A stretch of DNA of 64,000 bases from Allonocardiopsis opalescens (GCF_003002095.1 NZ_PVZC01000007.1:1-64000), one strand, 5' to 3'; shown: positions 34,269-44,050, numbered from the stretch's first letter. Program-made: numbers and translations. Notes: generated from the letters alone by a model not told the origin.

Positions 34269-35578
34269 CGGCCGCTCCGCAGCGCCATGTTGCGCACCAC
34301 GTCCAGGTGCCGCCACACCTTCGCGAAGCCCTCGGCGTAGCTTCGCAGTGCCAGGCCGGCGTCGGGGTGCAGGTGCCGCTTCTGGAGGGTGAGGGAGTCG
34401 GCGACCACGGCCTCGGCCACCGGCACCGGCGGCTCGGGCGGCGGCTGCCCCAGCGACCAGGGCAGGCCGCGGCCGAAGCCCTCGCGGTCGGTGAAGACCC
34501 GCTGCCTGGGCAGGGTCGTCACCTGGTAGCGGGAGACGGGTACGCCTTCGGCCCGCAGCAGCCGGTGCACCGCCCGCCGCATCCCGGCGGGGTCCACCCC
34601 GTCGAGCCCCGCCGCGGCGGGGTCGAGCCGGAACCGCAGGATGTGCCAGGCGTGGGTGCTGCCGGGGGCGGCGGAGGGCGGCAGCAGTCCGGGCAGGCCG
34701 TCGATCCTGGCCAGGAAGTCGGCCACATTGTGTTGCCTGGCCGCCTCGTAGTCGGCGAAGCGGTCCAGCTGGGAGAGGGCGAAAGCGGCCTGCACCGGGT
34801 TCATCTTGTGGTTCCAGCCGAGCAGGTGCGAGATGTAGTCGCGCGGCCGGCCCGCCTCCATCACCTCGCCGAACTGCCGCGCCATCACGGCGCGGTGCGC
34901 GGCCTGCTCGTCGGCGAAGGTCAGCAGCCCGCCTTCACCGCAGGTCGGCACGTTCTTGGTGACCTGGAGGCTGAAGGCGGCCGCGTCCCCGAGCGAACCG
35001 ACGGGGCGGCCGCGCCAGAGCGCGCCGACGGCCTGTGCGGCGTCCTCGATGACGGCCAGTCCGTGCCGGTCGGCGATGGCACGCAGCGCGTCCATGTCGG
35101 CGGGTTGACCGTGCAGATGAACGGCGAGCAGCGCCGCGGTGCGAGGGGTGACCGCCGCGGCCGCGGCGGCGGGGTCGAGGGTGAACGAGACGGGGTCGAT
35201 GTCGGCGAAGACCGGCACCGCCAGCTGGTGCAGCGGCGCGAGCCCGGAGGCGACGAAACTCAGGGCCGGCACGATGACCTCGTCCCCCGGCCCGATGCCC
35301 AGCGCGAACAGCGCCAGTGCGAGCGCGGTGGTGCCGTTGGAGGTCGCCACGCAGTGCCGGGCCGCGCACAGCGCCCGCCACCGCTCCTCAAGAGCCGAGA
35401 CGGCCGTGGGGCCATCGGCGTTGGAGACCAGGGGGCCCTCGTCGAGAACACCCGCCACGGCGGCCCGGTCGGCGTCCGTCACCACCGGCCACGGCAGCGT
35501 GCGCAGACCGGCCGGAACGGCGGGGGCGCCGCCGAAGGCGGCCAGTTCGCCCAGGGCCGCGCCGCGCACCGCGCTCAC
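34265..35578 (-). CDS. DegT/DnrJ/EryC1-type aminotransferase
   Basis: A 437-residue fold-type I PLP enzyme: [56 protein letters not shown] and the PLP lysine in [16 protein letters not shown]. Neighbours imply it aminates the ketone left by the transketolase on the LysW-bound seven-carbon intermediate, giving 2,6-diamino-5,7-dihydroxyheptanoate (inference from the vazabitide scheme). Sugar transamination is the family's more common role, but no sugar genes occur here. The GTG start overlaps the P450 stop. Confidence 0.85.
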   Translation of the reverse strand: MSAVRGAALGELAAFGGAPAVPAGLRTLPWPVVTDADRAAVAGVLDEGPLVSNADGPTAVSALEERWRALCAARHCVATSNGTTALALALFALGIGPGDEVIVPALSFVASGLAPLHQLAVPVFADIDPVSFTLDPAAAAAAVTPRTAALLAVHLHGQPADMDALRAIADRHGLAVIEDAAQAVGALWRGRPVGSLGDAAAFSLQVTKNVPTCGEGGLLTFADEQAAHRAVMARQFGEVMEAGRPRDYISHLLGWNHKMNPVQAAFALSQLDRFADYEAARQHNVADFLARIDGLPGLLPPSAAPGSTHAWHILRFRLDPAAAGLDGVDPAGMRRAVHRLLRAEGVPVSRYQVTTLPRQRVFTDREGFGRGLPWSLGQPPPEPPVPVAEAVVADSLTLQKRHLHPDAGLALRSYAEGFAKVWRHLDVVRNMALRSGR

Positions 35579-36804
35579 CGCCGGCTCCTGCGGACGGCGA
35601 GTGGCAGGCGAGTGATCCCGTTGAGGAAGTTGGAGTCCAGGTGGTCCACCTCGCCGGTCAGCTCCCAGCCTTCGTAGCGCTCCAGCAGCACCTGGAGCAG
35701 CGTCTGGAGTCCCACGCGGGCCGGCGCCAGGCCGGCACAGCGGTGCACCCCGTCGCCGAAGGCGATGTGCGGATTGGGTCTGCGGGCGATGTCGAAGGCG
35801 TAGGGGTCGGTGAAGACCTCCTCGTCGCGGTTGGCCGAGCCCAGCCAGGCGGCGACCAGGCTCCCCTCGGGCAGGGCGGTACCGCACAGCTCGACCGGCT
35901 CGGCGGTGCGGCGCAGCACGTGGTTGACCGGGCTGGCCCAGCGCAGCGCCTCCTCCACGGCGGTGGAGAGCAGTGCGGGCTCGGCCCGCAGCCGCGCCCA
36001 CACCGAGGGGGCCTCGGCGGCGGCCAGCATGAAGTGCGAGGACGCCTGCGGGATCGTCGGATTGGCGCCCATGATGAAGGCGTAGCAGTTGACGAGGACG
36101 TCGTCGTCGCCGAGCGGTGCGCCGTCGCGCGAGGCGGCGACCAGCGCGGAGACCAGGTCGTCGCCCGGTTCCTCGCGCCGCTCGGCGATCAGGTCGCAGA
36201 ACAGGGTGAACAGGTACACGTGCGCCTGGCGCAGGGTCTCCTCGGCCGAACCGGCCTGGAACCTCGGGTCGGTGGGCGCCATGCTCGCCACGGCCCAGCG
36301 CGACGCTTCGGCCCACTGGTCCTCGGGCACACCCAGCAGCTCACCGGCGACCGCCATGGGCAGCGCCTCGGCGACCGCGGTGAAGTCGAACTCCTCGCCC
36401 GCGCCGTCGACCAGCGCGCGGACCCGTTCGGTGATGCGCTCCCCGTGCCGGCGCATCACCCGCATGGAGACCGCGCGCACCGTGGCGGTGCGCACGTCGT
36501 CGTGCCGGGGCGGGTCGGTGAGGTGGATGGCCCGCCCGCGCGCCGGATCGGCGTCCAGGACGGTGAGCATCGTGCTGTGCTCGGAGCTGAAGCGCCGGGG
36601 GTCCTCCAGCACGGCGGACACGTCCCGGTAGCGGGTCACCGACCAGAACGGTGTGCCGTCGGGGGCCTGCTGCCGCCACAGCGGCGCCTTGGCGCGCAGG
36701 GTGCGCCAGGCGGCATGCGGATCGCCCGAGGCGTACAGCTCGCCGGGGTAGAGGTCGATGCCGTCCAGCGGGACGAACCCGGGGACGGCGGGAGCCGTCA
36801 GCAT
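35575..36804 (-). CDS. Cytochrome P450
   Basis: A 409-residue class I-type P450 with heme loop [19 protein letters not shown] and R in the K-helix region ([17 protein letters not shown]). The I-helix reads [14 protein letters not shown]: the usual acidic residue-Thr pair that handles oxygen protonation is replaced by Asn-Pro-Thr, which may signal peroxide use, substrate-assisted activation or altered chemistry. No ferredoxin gene is adjacent. It sits between the aminotransferase and two acyl-CoA dehydrogenases, so it probably oxidises a carrier-bound amino acid. The ATG at 36804 follows the dehydrogenase stop by one base. Confidence 0.9.
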   Translation of the reverse strand: MLTAPAVPGFVPLDGIDLYPGELYASGDPHAAWRTLRAKAPLWRQQAPDGTPFWSVTRYRDVSAVLEDPRRFSSEHSTMLTVLDADPARGRAIHLTDPPRHDDVRTATVRAVSMRVMRRHGERITERVRALVDGAGEEFDFTAVAEALPMAVAGELLGVPEDQWAEASRWAVASMAPTDPRFQAGSAEETLRQAHVYLFTLFCDLIAERREEPGDDLVSALVAASRDGAPLGDDDVLVNCYAFIMGANPTIPQASSHFMLAAAEAPSVWARLRAEPALLSTAVEEALRWASPVNHVLRRTAEPVELCGTALPEGSLVAAWLGSANRDEEVFTDPYAFDIARRPNPHIAFGDGVHRCAGLAPARVGLQTLLQVLLERYEGWELTGEVDHLDSNFLNGITRLPLAVRRSRR

Positions 36805-36805
36805 C

Positions 36806-37861
36806 TCACTCCCCCTCCGCCGGCGCGGCCTCGGCGGCCCGCCGCTCGGCCAGGCGGTGCCGGCCGGCCTCCCGCCACAGGGCGCCCACCGGGCCCAGGT
36901 GGGCGACCGCCCGCCGCACCGCGGGCAGATAGCGGGAGACCTCGGCCTCCCGGCTCATGCCGCGTGCCCCGTGGACCTGGAGGGCGGTGCGCACCGCGGT
37001 GAGCGCGGCCTCGGCGGCCAGCGCCAGCGCTTCGGCCGCCGCGGTGCCGAAGGGGCGGCCCGCGTCGGCCAGCCAGCCGGCCCGCGCGGTCATCAGACGG
37101 GCCGCCGCGAGGTCGATCTCCGCCTTGGCCAAGGGGAAGGCCACCCCTTGGAAGCCCAGCAGCGCGGTGCCGAACTGCTTGCGCGCCGCGGCGTGGTCGG
37201 CCGCCAGACCGAGCGCGCCCTCACCGAGTCCCAGCAGGCGGCCGGCGTGCCGGACCCGGGCGCGCGCCAGGGGGCCGGCCTGGTCGGCCGGGTCGAGCCC
37301 GCCTCCGAGCGCGTCGCCGGGAAGCTCGATCCCGGCGAGGTCGACGCGCTCTCCCGCGGCGCGTTCGCTCCAGGCCGCGGCGGGCAGCAGCGCGAGCCGC
37401 ACGCCTTCGCCGGTGCGCACGGGCACGCACAGGTCGGCGCCGGGAGGCGCTCCGTCAGGCGCCGGAACCGCACCGGTCAGCGACCACCCGGCCGCGGTGC
37501 GCTCGGCGCGCGGCGCCGGACGTCCGCCGGGGACCGCCGCGTCCAGGCCGGCGGACACGACGGGGCGCTCGCCGCCGGCCAGCGCGGCGGCGGCCCGGTG
37601 GTCGCCGTCCGCTGCGAGCAGGCTTTCGACCGCCATGGGCACCGCGCCGTACACATCGGGCGAAGCGCGCCGGCCCAGCTCGGCGCTGACCACGATGCCG
37701 CAGGTGAGGCCGAGATCGAAGCCTCCGACGGCGGCCGGCGCCTCCAGCGCGGGCGCCTCGACGCGCCGCAGCGCCTCCCACGGCTGGTCGGGGTTGTGCC
37801 CGATCGCGTCGCGCACGGCCGCTGCCAGCCGCCGCACCAGGGGGTCAGCTCGTAGGTCCAC
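36806..37861 (-). CDS. Acyl-CoA dehydrogenase family protein 1
   Basis: A 351-residue, diverged and short member of the family. The C-terminal helical domain is recognisable (AARKQFGTALLGFQGVAFPL, AALTAVRTALQVHGARGMSRE), but the FAD-binding middle region is poorly conserved. It may be the non-catalytic or FAD-poor partner of the adjacent intact dehydrogenase, as in heterodimeric pairs. GTG 37861 is chosen for AGGAAG six bases upstream; it overlaps the neighbouring gene by 17 bases. The substrate is probably a thioester on a T domain rather than CoA (inference). Confidence 0.78.
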   Translation of the reverse strand: MDLRADPLVRRLAAAVRDAIGHNPDQPWEALRRVEAPALEAPAAVGGFDLGLTCGIVVSAELGRRASPDVYGAVPMAVESLLAADGDHRAAAALAGGERPVVSAGLDAAVPGGRPAPRAERTAAGWSLTGAVPAPDGAPPGADLCVPVRTGEGVRLALLPAAAWSERAAGERVDLAGIELPGDALGGGLDPADQAGPLARARVRHAGRLLGLGEGALGLAADHAAARKQFGTALLGFQGVAFPLAKAEIDLAAARLMTARAGWLADAGRPFGTAAAEALALAAEAALTAVRTALQVHGARGMSREAEVSRYLPAVRRAVAHLGPVGALWREAGRHRLAERRAAEAAPAEGE

Positions 37862-39008
37862 CGGCTGCTTCCTCTCCCGAGCGGCCAGGCAGCGCGCTGG
37901 CCACCAGCTCAAGCATCATCTCCGAGGTGCCGGCCGACAGCGTCAGTCCGGGCGCCTCGCGGTAGGCGGCCTCCAGGGTGCGCGCCGCGTCGGCGGGCAG
38001 CTCACGCCAGCCGTAGTCCGCTCCGTGTACGAGAGCCGCCCACACCGCGATCTCCTGGGCCGCCTCGCTCGTGTAGTACTTCGCGCGTGCCGCGGCGACC
38101 GGGTCGGCCTCGCCGCGGTCGAGCCCGCTGATGACCTCCCAGGCCAGCAGCCGGGCCGCCTCCGCCTGCGCTCCGCGGCGCCCGACCGCCTCGGCCAGCG
38201 CGTCGTCGGCCGCCCCGATCCCGGCGAGGGCCGCGGTGAACCAGGTGCGCGCCTTGAGGGAGTAGTCCAGGCCGGTCCGCTCCACGGCCAGGCAGCGGTT
38301 GAGCAGCGGCCAGCCCTCGTCCTCCTCGCCGAGCAGGTCGGCGGCCGGCACATGGACGCCGTCCAACTCGACCCGGTCGAACTGCTCGTCGGCGATGCCG
38401 GGCACCGAGCCGACCGAGACCCCGTCCGCGTTGAGGTCGACCAGGAAGAGGCTGATGCCGTCGTACTTGCTGGCACCGCGCGAGGTGCGCGCGGCGCACA
38501 GCGCGAGATCGCTGAAGGAGCTCTTCAGGCCCCACACCTTGGTACCGGTCAGCCGGTGGCCGTCGCCGTCGCGCACGGCCGCGCACCGCAGCGCGGCCAG
38601 GTCCGAGCCGGTCTCCGGCTCGGTGTAGAGCACGGTGGCGAAGCGCTCGCCCGCGGCCAGCGCGGGCAGGTGGCGCTCCTTCTGCTCGTCGGTGCCGGCC
38701 TGCGCCAGGAACGCGCCGACGATCTGGACGCTCAGCACGTGCAGCATGTCCGGCACACCGGCCGCGACCAGCTCCTCGGCCACCGCGGCGGCCGCCGCGT
38801 GCCCGGCGTCGCGGCCGCCGTAGCGGACCGGCCAGCCCACCGCCAGCAGCCCGCGCCGGCCCAGCGCGCGGTAGAGGGGGCGCACGTCGGGCTCGGCAAG
38901 CCCGCTGGTGCGCACCTCGGCCAGCAGTTCGGCCACGTCGGGCTCGGCCAAGACCCGGCCGACCTCCTCGCGCAGCTTGCGTTCGGTGTCGTCGTCTTCG
39001 AACCTCAC
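37845..39008 (-). CDS. Acyl-CoA dehydrogenase family protein 2
   Basis: A 387-residue flavoprotein. The FAD and substrate blocks are clear (YTEPETGSDLAALRC, LTGTKVWGLKSSFSDLALCA), with the C-terminal helical domain and the family signature LSAGTSEMMLELVA. It would desaturate or oxidise an acyl or aminoacyl thioester. The GTG start overlaps the NRPS stop (GTGA), tying it to the C-A-T module that may hold its substrate. Confidence 0.85.
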   Translation of the reverse strand: MRFEDDDTERKLREEVGRVLAEPDVAELLAEVRTSGLAEPDVRPLYRALGRRGLLAVGWPVRYGGRDAGHAAAAAVAEELVAAGVPDMLHVLSVQIVGAFLAQAGTDEQKERHLPALAAGERFATVLYTEPETGSDLAALRCAAVRDGDGHRLTGTKVWGLKSSFSDLALCAARTSRGASKYDGISLFLVDLNADGVSVGSVPGIADEQFDRVELDGVHVPAADLLGEEDEGWPLLNRCLAVERTGLDYSLKARTWFTAALAGIGAADDALAEAVGRRGAQAEAARLLAWEVISGLDRGEADPVAAARAKYYTSEAAQEIAVWAALVHGADYGWRELPADAARTLEAAYREAPGLTLSAGTSEMMLELVASALPGRSGEEAAGGPTS

Positions 39009-42000
39009 CGGCCCGCTCCTTCCACCCGGTCGCCCGCCATCCGCTCGACCTCCTCGTCCGACAGCCCGTCCAGCAGTCCGAGCAGCTCGTCATGGTCCAG
39101 GCGCTCGGCCCTGGCCCGGTCGACCAGAGCCGCGATCCCGGCGACGGTGGGGTCGCGGAAGAAGTCGGTGACGCTGACGCGCACCTGGAAGCGGCGCCGG
39201 ATCTTGGCGATGATCTGGGCGGCCTGCAGGCTGCTGCCCCCCAGCTCGAAGAAGCGGGCGGTGACGTCCACGGCCGGCAGGTGCAGCATCGGCGCGAACA
39301 GCTCCTCCGCCAGGATCTTCTCCGTCTCGGTCCTGGCCTCGGTGACGGCCGCCGCCACCCCGCCGCCGGCGGCGTCCGGCGCCGGAAGTGCGCGGGTGTC
39401 GATCTTCCCGCTCGCGGTCACCGGCAGCCGGTCGAGTACCACGACGTAGTGCGGCACCAGCGTGGCGGGGAGGGCGGCGGCCAGGTGCGCGCGCACCTCC
39501 TCGGGGCCGGTGTCGGCCTCGGGGATCTCGACGTAGGCGACCAGGTGGCGCTGGCCGCGCGGGTCGTCGTAGCCGACCACATGGCAGCCGCGTACCGCCG
39601 GGTGGCCCGCGGCGGCCGCCTCCACCTCGCCGGGCTCCACCCGTACGCCACGGATCTTTATCTGCCGGTCCAGCCGGCCCAGGAAGACGATGGCGCCGTC
39701 GCGACGCCGCTTGACCAGGTCGCCGGTGCGGTACAGCCGGCCTCCCCGCACGGTGCCGAACGGGTCCGGCACGAACTTCTCGCGGGTCAGCTCGGGCCGG
39801 TTCAGGTACCCCCGCGCCAGGCCGGCGCCACCGATCACCAGTTCGCCCGGGACGCCGTAGGGCACCGGTTCGAGCCGCTCGTCCAGCACGTGCGCCACGT
39901 GGTTGGCCATCGGCAGCCCGATCGGGGGCGAGGCGGCCCACTCCCCGGCGCACTCGTGCACGATCATGGTGACGGTGCACTCGGTGGGGCCGTAGCCGTT
40001 GTAGAAGGTCGACACCCTGTTCCAGCGGTTGACCAGCGAACCGGGGAAGGCTTCGCCGCCGACGAAGGAGATCCGCAGCTCGGTCAGCCGTTCGGGTTCC
40101 AGCAGCGCCATCACCGAGGGCGGCAGGTCGATGACGCTGATGCGATCGTGCTCCAGCAACTGCTGGAGCCGCTCGATGTCAAGGCGGTCGGTGTCGAGCG
40201 CGATGTGCAGCCGTGCACCGGTGAGCAGCGCGGCGAACATCTCGAAGACCGAGACGTCAAAGGTGTACGCGGCGTAGGCGAGCACCCGGTCGCGCTCGCT
40301 CAAGGCGAAGAGCTCGCGGGTGGTGCAGATGAAGTTGACGACGTTGCGGTGCTCGATCAGCACGCCCTTGGGGGTGCCGGTGCTGCCCGAGGTGTACAGC
40401 ACATAGGCGAGGTCGCCGGGCGAACTGGTCGGCTCGGGGCCATGCGCGGGCCGGTCCGCTCCGGACGACTCGTGGGCGCCCAGGACCACCAGTTCGGCCC
40501 CGCCGAGCGCGTCGGTCCACGCGCCCGGCGCCGAGGCCACCACCACCGCCGGGCGCGCGTCCCGCACCAGGGCGGCGATGCGTTCCGGCGGATGGGTCGG
40601 ATCCAGCGGGACGAAGGCGGCGCCGGCCTTGAGGGTGGCGAGCACCGCGACGGGGTAGTCCAGGCCGCGCGGGAGGCAGAGCGCGACGAGGCGGCCCCGC
40701 TCGGCGCCGCGCTCGCGCAGCGTCCACGCCAGCCGCGCCGCCCGGGCGTCGAGTTCGGCGTAGCTCATGCTCTCCTCGCCCGCGACCACCGCGACCGCAT
40801 CAGGCGTGCGCGCCGCCTGTTCGGCGAACCAGCGGTCCAGCGTGGTGTCGGGACGCTCGGCGCTCGCACCGTTCCAGCCCTCGACGAGTTCGGCCCGCTC
40901 CTGGGCCGTGAGCAGCGCCAGGCCGGACAGCGGCCGGTCAGGGGCGGCGAGCGCGCTGGTCAGCAGCCGGGTGAAGTGCTCCTGCATCATGCGCACCGTC
41001 TCCGCTTCGAAGAGGTCGGTGCAGTACTCCACGACGATCGCCGACTCCTCGCCGGCCTCGTACATCTGCCAGGTCATGTCGAACTTCGACGTGGTGCTGG
41101 TCGGCTCCTCCACCCGCACCGACAGGCCGTGCATGTCGACCCAGTGCGGCTGCTCGGGCAGCAGGAAGCAGCATTGGACCAGCGGGGACCTGGAGAGGTC
41201 GCGCACGGGCGCCACGGTCTGCACCACCTGCTCGAAGGGCAGGTCGACGTGGGCGAAGCCCTCCTTGACGACGGAGTCGGCCTGGCGGACCAGCCCGGTG
41301 AAGGACGGATCGCCGCCGGTGTCCAGGCGCAGCGCGAGCATGTTGACGAAGAAGCCGATCAGCCCGTCCAGCTCGGCCCGGCCGCGCACGCTCGTGGAGC
41401 AGCCGATGACGAGGTCGTCCTGCTGGGTGTAGCGGCGCAGCAGCGCGGCCAGCACCGCCAGGTACACGGTGTAAGGCGTCACACCCAGGTCGCGGGCCAA
41501 TCGGTGGGCGCCGTCGACCGCGGCGGCGGGCACCGCGGCGCGCAGCCGGGTGCCGCGGAAGGTGAATTCGGGCGGGCGCGGCCGGTCGGTGGGCAGGTCG
41601 AGCAGCGGGGCGTCGCGGAGCCGCTCCCGCCAGTAGCCCTTCAGCCGCTCCAGTCGGGGACCGGTGAGCCTGCCCCGCTGCCACAGCGCGAAGTCGCCGT
41701 ACTGGATCGGCAGCGTGGGCGCCTCGGCCGGGCGCCCGGCCAGCGCCGCGCCGTAGTGCTCGGCCAGCTCGGTGGTGAAGACCGCGGCCGAGGGGCCGTC
41801 GAAGACGACATGGTGCACCACGAAGACGAACAGGTGCCGCTCCTGGTCGACCCGGATCAGCCCGGCCCGCCACAGCGGGCCGGCCTCGAGATCGAAGGGC
41901 TCGGCGAACAGCCCGTCGGCCAGGGTGCGGGCGTGCGCGGTGCGGGCGGCGGGGTCGGGGCCGTCCGCCGGCGTGACGGGCAGCCGCACCGGCACGGCGT

Positions 42001-42340
42001 CCAGCACCACCTGCCTGGGTTCGTCATCGGACTCGCGCAGGCTGGTCCGCAGCACCTCGTGCCGGCCGACCACGGCGGCCAGCGCCGTCTCGAGGGCGCC
42101 GGCGTCCAGTGGCCCGTGCAACCAGAAGCTCAGCACCACGTTGTAGCCGGCCGAGCCGGGCGCCACCCGGTCGAGGAACCACAGCAGGTTCTGCGAGTGC
42201 GACAGCGGGACGGCCGCGTCGGGCGCCCGGGGCACCGGCACGTCGGCGGCTCCGTTCTGTTCGCCGGACCGCAGCAGGGCGAGGAACCGCACCCGCCGCT
42301 CCAGCGGCAGCCGGCCGAGCCGCTCCCTCAGATCGCTCAT
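39005..42340 (-). CDS. NRPS module C-A-T
   Basis: An 1111-residue single module. The condensation domain (about residues 45-470) has intact HHVVFDG. The adenylation domain (about 515-1010) has A3 YTSGSTGTPKG, A5 NGYGPTE, A7 YRTGDL and the A10 Lys in VTASGKIDTRAL; the T domain is near residue 1050 (FFELGGSSLQAAQII). My by-eye ten-residue code from A4-A5 is D-V-F-S-F-G-G-V-T-(K), which I cannot assign. It ends after T without a TE, so it hands its chain to another protein. A C domain at the N-terminus means it accepts an upstream acyl or peptidyl group. The ATG start overlaps the BtrH-like stop. Confidence 0.93.
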   Translation of the reverse strand: MSDLRERLGRLPLERRVRFLALLRSGEQNGAADVPVPRAPDAAVPLSHSQNLLWFLDRVAPGSAGYNVVLSFWLHGPLDAGALETALAAVVGRHEVLRTSLRESDDEPRQVVLDAVPVRLPVTPADGPDPAARTAHARTLADGLFAEPFDLEAGPLWRAGLIRVDQERHLFVFVVHHVVFDGPSAAVFTTELAEHYGAALAGRPAEAPTLPIQYGDFALWQRGRLTGPRLERLKGYWRERLRDAPLLDLPTDRPRPPEFTFRGTRLRAAVPAAAVDGAHRLARDLGVTPYTVYLAVLAALLRRYTQQDDLVIGCSTSVRGRAELDGLIGFFVNMLALRLDTGGDPSFTGLVRQADSVVKEGFAHVDLPFEQVVQTVAPVRDLSRSPLVQCCFLLPEQPHWVDMHGLSVRVEEPTSTTSKFDMTWQMYEAGEESAIVVEYCTDLFEAETVRMMQEHFTRLLTSALAAPDRPLSGLALLTAQERAELVEGWNGASAERPDTTLDRWFAEQAARTPDAVAVVAGEESMSYAELDARAARLAWTLRERGAERGRLVALCLPRGLDYPVAVLATLKAGAAFVPLDPTHPPERIAALVRDARPAVVVASAPGAWTDALGGAELVVLGAHESSGADRPAHGPEPTSSPGDLAYVLYTSGSTGTPKGVLIEHRNVVNFICTTRELFALSERDRVLAYAAYTFDVSVFEMFAALLTGARLHIALDTDRLDIERLQQLLEHDRISVIDLPPSVMALLEPERLTELRISFVGGEAFPGSLVNRWNRVSTFYNGYGPTECTVTMIVHECAGEWAASPPIGLPMANHVAHVLDERLEPVPYGVPGELVIGGAGLARGYLNRPELTREKFVPDPFGTVRGGRLYRTGDLVKRRRDGAIVFLGRLDRQIKIRGVRVEPGEVEAAAAGHPAVRGCHVVGYDDPRGQRHLVAYVEIPEADTGPEEVRAHLAAALPATLVPHYVVVLDRLPVTASGKIDTRALPAPDAAGGGVAAAVTEARTETEKILAEELFAPMLHLPAVDVTARFFELGGSSLQAAQIIAKIRRRFQVRVSVTDFFRDPTVAGIAALVDRARAERLDHDELLGLLDGLSDEEVERMAGDRVEGAGR

Positions 42341-43389
42341 CCGTCCACCGCTCCCATCGCCTCGGGTTGGAGTGCGTCGATCGCGAGGCCGACCGCCTCG
42401 ACCGCTTCGTGGTAGCGGCGGTCCAGGCGGGCGGCGTGCCGCTTGAGCTGCGGCGCGCACGCGCGGGGCCGTCGCCGGCCGTGCGCTCCGGCCACTCGCA
42501 GCGAGGTCCAGGCGTGCGCGACGCCCTCCACCCGCCGCCCTGCCTCCGCCAGGTCGGGCAGCCCCCAGGCGGCGCCTTGGCGGCGCAGCAGCTCACCGTG
42601 CAGGCTCGCCTGCGCCTGCGGGGCCCAGCCGAAGGTGTAGACGCGGCCCACGGCGTCCCCGTCGCCGGTCTCGGCCCGCTCGACCAGCTCAGCGGTGTAG
42701 CGGCGCAGGCCGCGCAGGCCGCCGTCGTCGTCGGGGCCGGTGAGGAGCGCCGAGTCGGCGCGCAGCGCGGCCGCCAGCCGGCCGGGGGTGAGCGCGGGAA
42801 ACGGGGTGCGCATGTGCACCTCCAGCCACCGGCCCCCGGCGGTGGGCGAGCCGCTGAAGAACGCGTCCTGCTCGTCGTGCGGCATCGGCGAGTACCACGC
42901 GCGCAGGAAGTCGGCCGCCGCCACCGGGCCGAGGTGGTCGGGCGGCATCACGTCGGAGACGCCGACCTCGCCGCGGCCGCGGTCGACGTCGTAGACGACC
43001 ACCAGGTGCGCGGCGTGCACATCCTGGTAGGCGGGCCGGAACGGGAGGTGGAAGTTGTCCACGGCCGCGATGGGCAGCACGCCGCGCTCCAGCGCGCGCT
43101 CCAGTTCACCCAGCGGGTCGGCGTCGCCGGCGCGCCGCCAGGCCGAGGTGACGGAGTGGTGCGGCAGCACGCTGCGGGCCAGGTCGCCGGGGTGACGGCA
43201 CGGCCAGTAGTACTCCACCGCGTGCACCTCACCGGGCGGGTAGACGAACTCCCAGGCCAGCCCGAGCGCGCCGAGGGGGTCCTCCCCGGCGCGCAGCAGC
43301 AGGGTCGCCAGCGTCGTCTGCAGGCAGCTGAGGGGATCGCGGTACCACTGCCGCACGGGTGGGGCGGCCGCCTCCGGTCGTGCCGCCAT
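42337..43389 (-). CDS. BtrH-like acyltransferase/peptidase-fold protein
   Basis: A 350-residue protein resembling the BtrH N-terminal/DUF4872 family. A candidate nucleophile C22 (RDPLSCLQTTLATLLL) opens a papain-like fold, with a His in DVHAAHLVVVYDVDR, and a helical C-terminal half. BtrH of the butirosin pathway moves an acyl group from a carrier protein to an amine. A similar transfer from a T domain, in place of or beside a TE, is a reasonable role here. The ATG at 43389 is one base after the upstream stop. Assignment rests on overall pattern, so moderate confidence. Confidence 0.65.
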   Translation of the reverse strand: MAARPEAAAPPVRQWYRDPLSCLQTTLATLLLRAGEDPLGALGLAWEFVYPPGEVHAVEYYWPCRHPGDLARSVLPHHSVTSAWRRAGDADPLGELERALERGVLPIAAVDNFHLPFRPAYQDVHAAHLVVVYDVDRGRGEVGVSDVMPPDHLGPVAAADFLRAWYSPMPHDEQDAFFSGSPTAGGRWLEVHMRTPFPALTPGRLAAALRADSALLTGPDDDGGLRGLRRYTAELVERAETGDGDAVGRVYTFGWAPQAQASLHGELLRRQGAAWGLPDLAEAGRRVEGVAHAWTSLRVAGAHGRRRPRACAPQLKRHAARLDRRYHEAVEAVGLAIDALQPEAMGAVDG

Positions 43390-43390
43390 G

Positions 43391-43987
43391 TCAGCCGCAC
43401 CGGACCAGGGTCGCGGCGAAGACGTGCACGGCGGCGTTGCGCGGCAGCCGGACGGCGGCCAGCGGCGCCCTGCGGACGACCGGGACCCGCTGGCACCAGA
43501 TCGTCCCCGGCACGCGGGGCTGCACATGGTGCGGATAGTGCATCACCGCGGAGGTGAATGCGGCGCTCTCACCGAAAAACGGTACGGCGGCCCAGAAATC
43601 CGAAACGCGCAGCGGCTCGAAGTCGACCTGCCCTCCGGTGAAATGCAGCGCGATTTCCTCTTCCACCCTGCGTTCCGAGCAGGCCAGCAGATAGAGCCAG
43701 TCGTAGCCGCCCTCCGCCACCGCGAGCAGCTGGCCGTCACACGTGACGTGGTCGTCGGCGCCCCGCCGCGGCCGCGGCGGGTGGAAAGGCACGCCCTCGA
43801 TGACCAGCTCACCGGAGGGGAACTCCTCCGCGGGCAGGGAGTTCCGCCAGACGTTCATCGCACCCGAGCCGGTCGAGTCCGCGAAGGTGAACCCGGCGCT
43901 GTTCGTGTGGGCGCTGATATCGACATGCGAAAATGGATGTCCCAGCGCCGGTCGGATTTCTGATTCATCGATCGCACTCGACGGCAT
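43391..43987 (-). CDS. Unknown 198-residue biosynthetic protein
   Basis: No family recognised. The sequence looks mainly beta (alternating patterns around GELVIEGVPFHPP, QLLAVAEGGYDWLYLL and EEIALHFTGGQVDFEPLRVS), without transmembrane segments or a signal peptide. It is the first gene of the leftward operon that carries all LysW genes. In azinomycin-type clusters a small protein (AziU3) works with a sulfotransferase to close the aziridine; this is a candidate by size and context only. ATG 43987 is chosen because a TACCGT -10 box lies six bases upstream, implying a leaderless start. TTG 44032 is less likely. Confidence 0.7.
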   Translation of the reverse strand: MPSSAIDESEIRPALGHPFSHVDISAHTNSAGFTFADSTGSGAMNVWRNSLPAEEFPSGELVIEGVPFHPPRPRRGADDHVTCDGQLLAVAEGGYDWLYLLACSERRVEEEIALHFTGGQVDFEPLRVSDFWAAVPFFGESAAFTSAVMHYPHHVQPRVPGTIWCQRVPVVRRAPLAAVRLPRNAAVHVFAATLVRCG

Positions 43988-43993
43988 ATCCGG

Positions 43994-44023
43994 ACGGTAA
44001 CACCCGGATGTTTTGACGACCAA
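43994..44023 (-). promoter_or_regulatory. Putative promoter of the LysW/NRPS operon
   Basis: On the minus strand, TTGGTC (44018-44023) and TACCGT (43994-43999) are separated by 18 bases. The -10 ends six bases before the ATG at 43987, so transcription would begin at the start codon (leaderless). Downstream genes to 26801 have gaps of at most 35 bases. Confidence 0.5.
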
Positions 44024-44050
44024 CGTGTTCAAATTGCGGCCGACGCGTTC

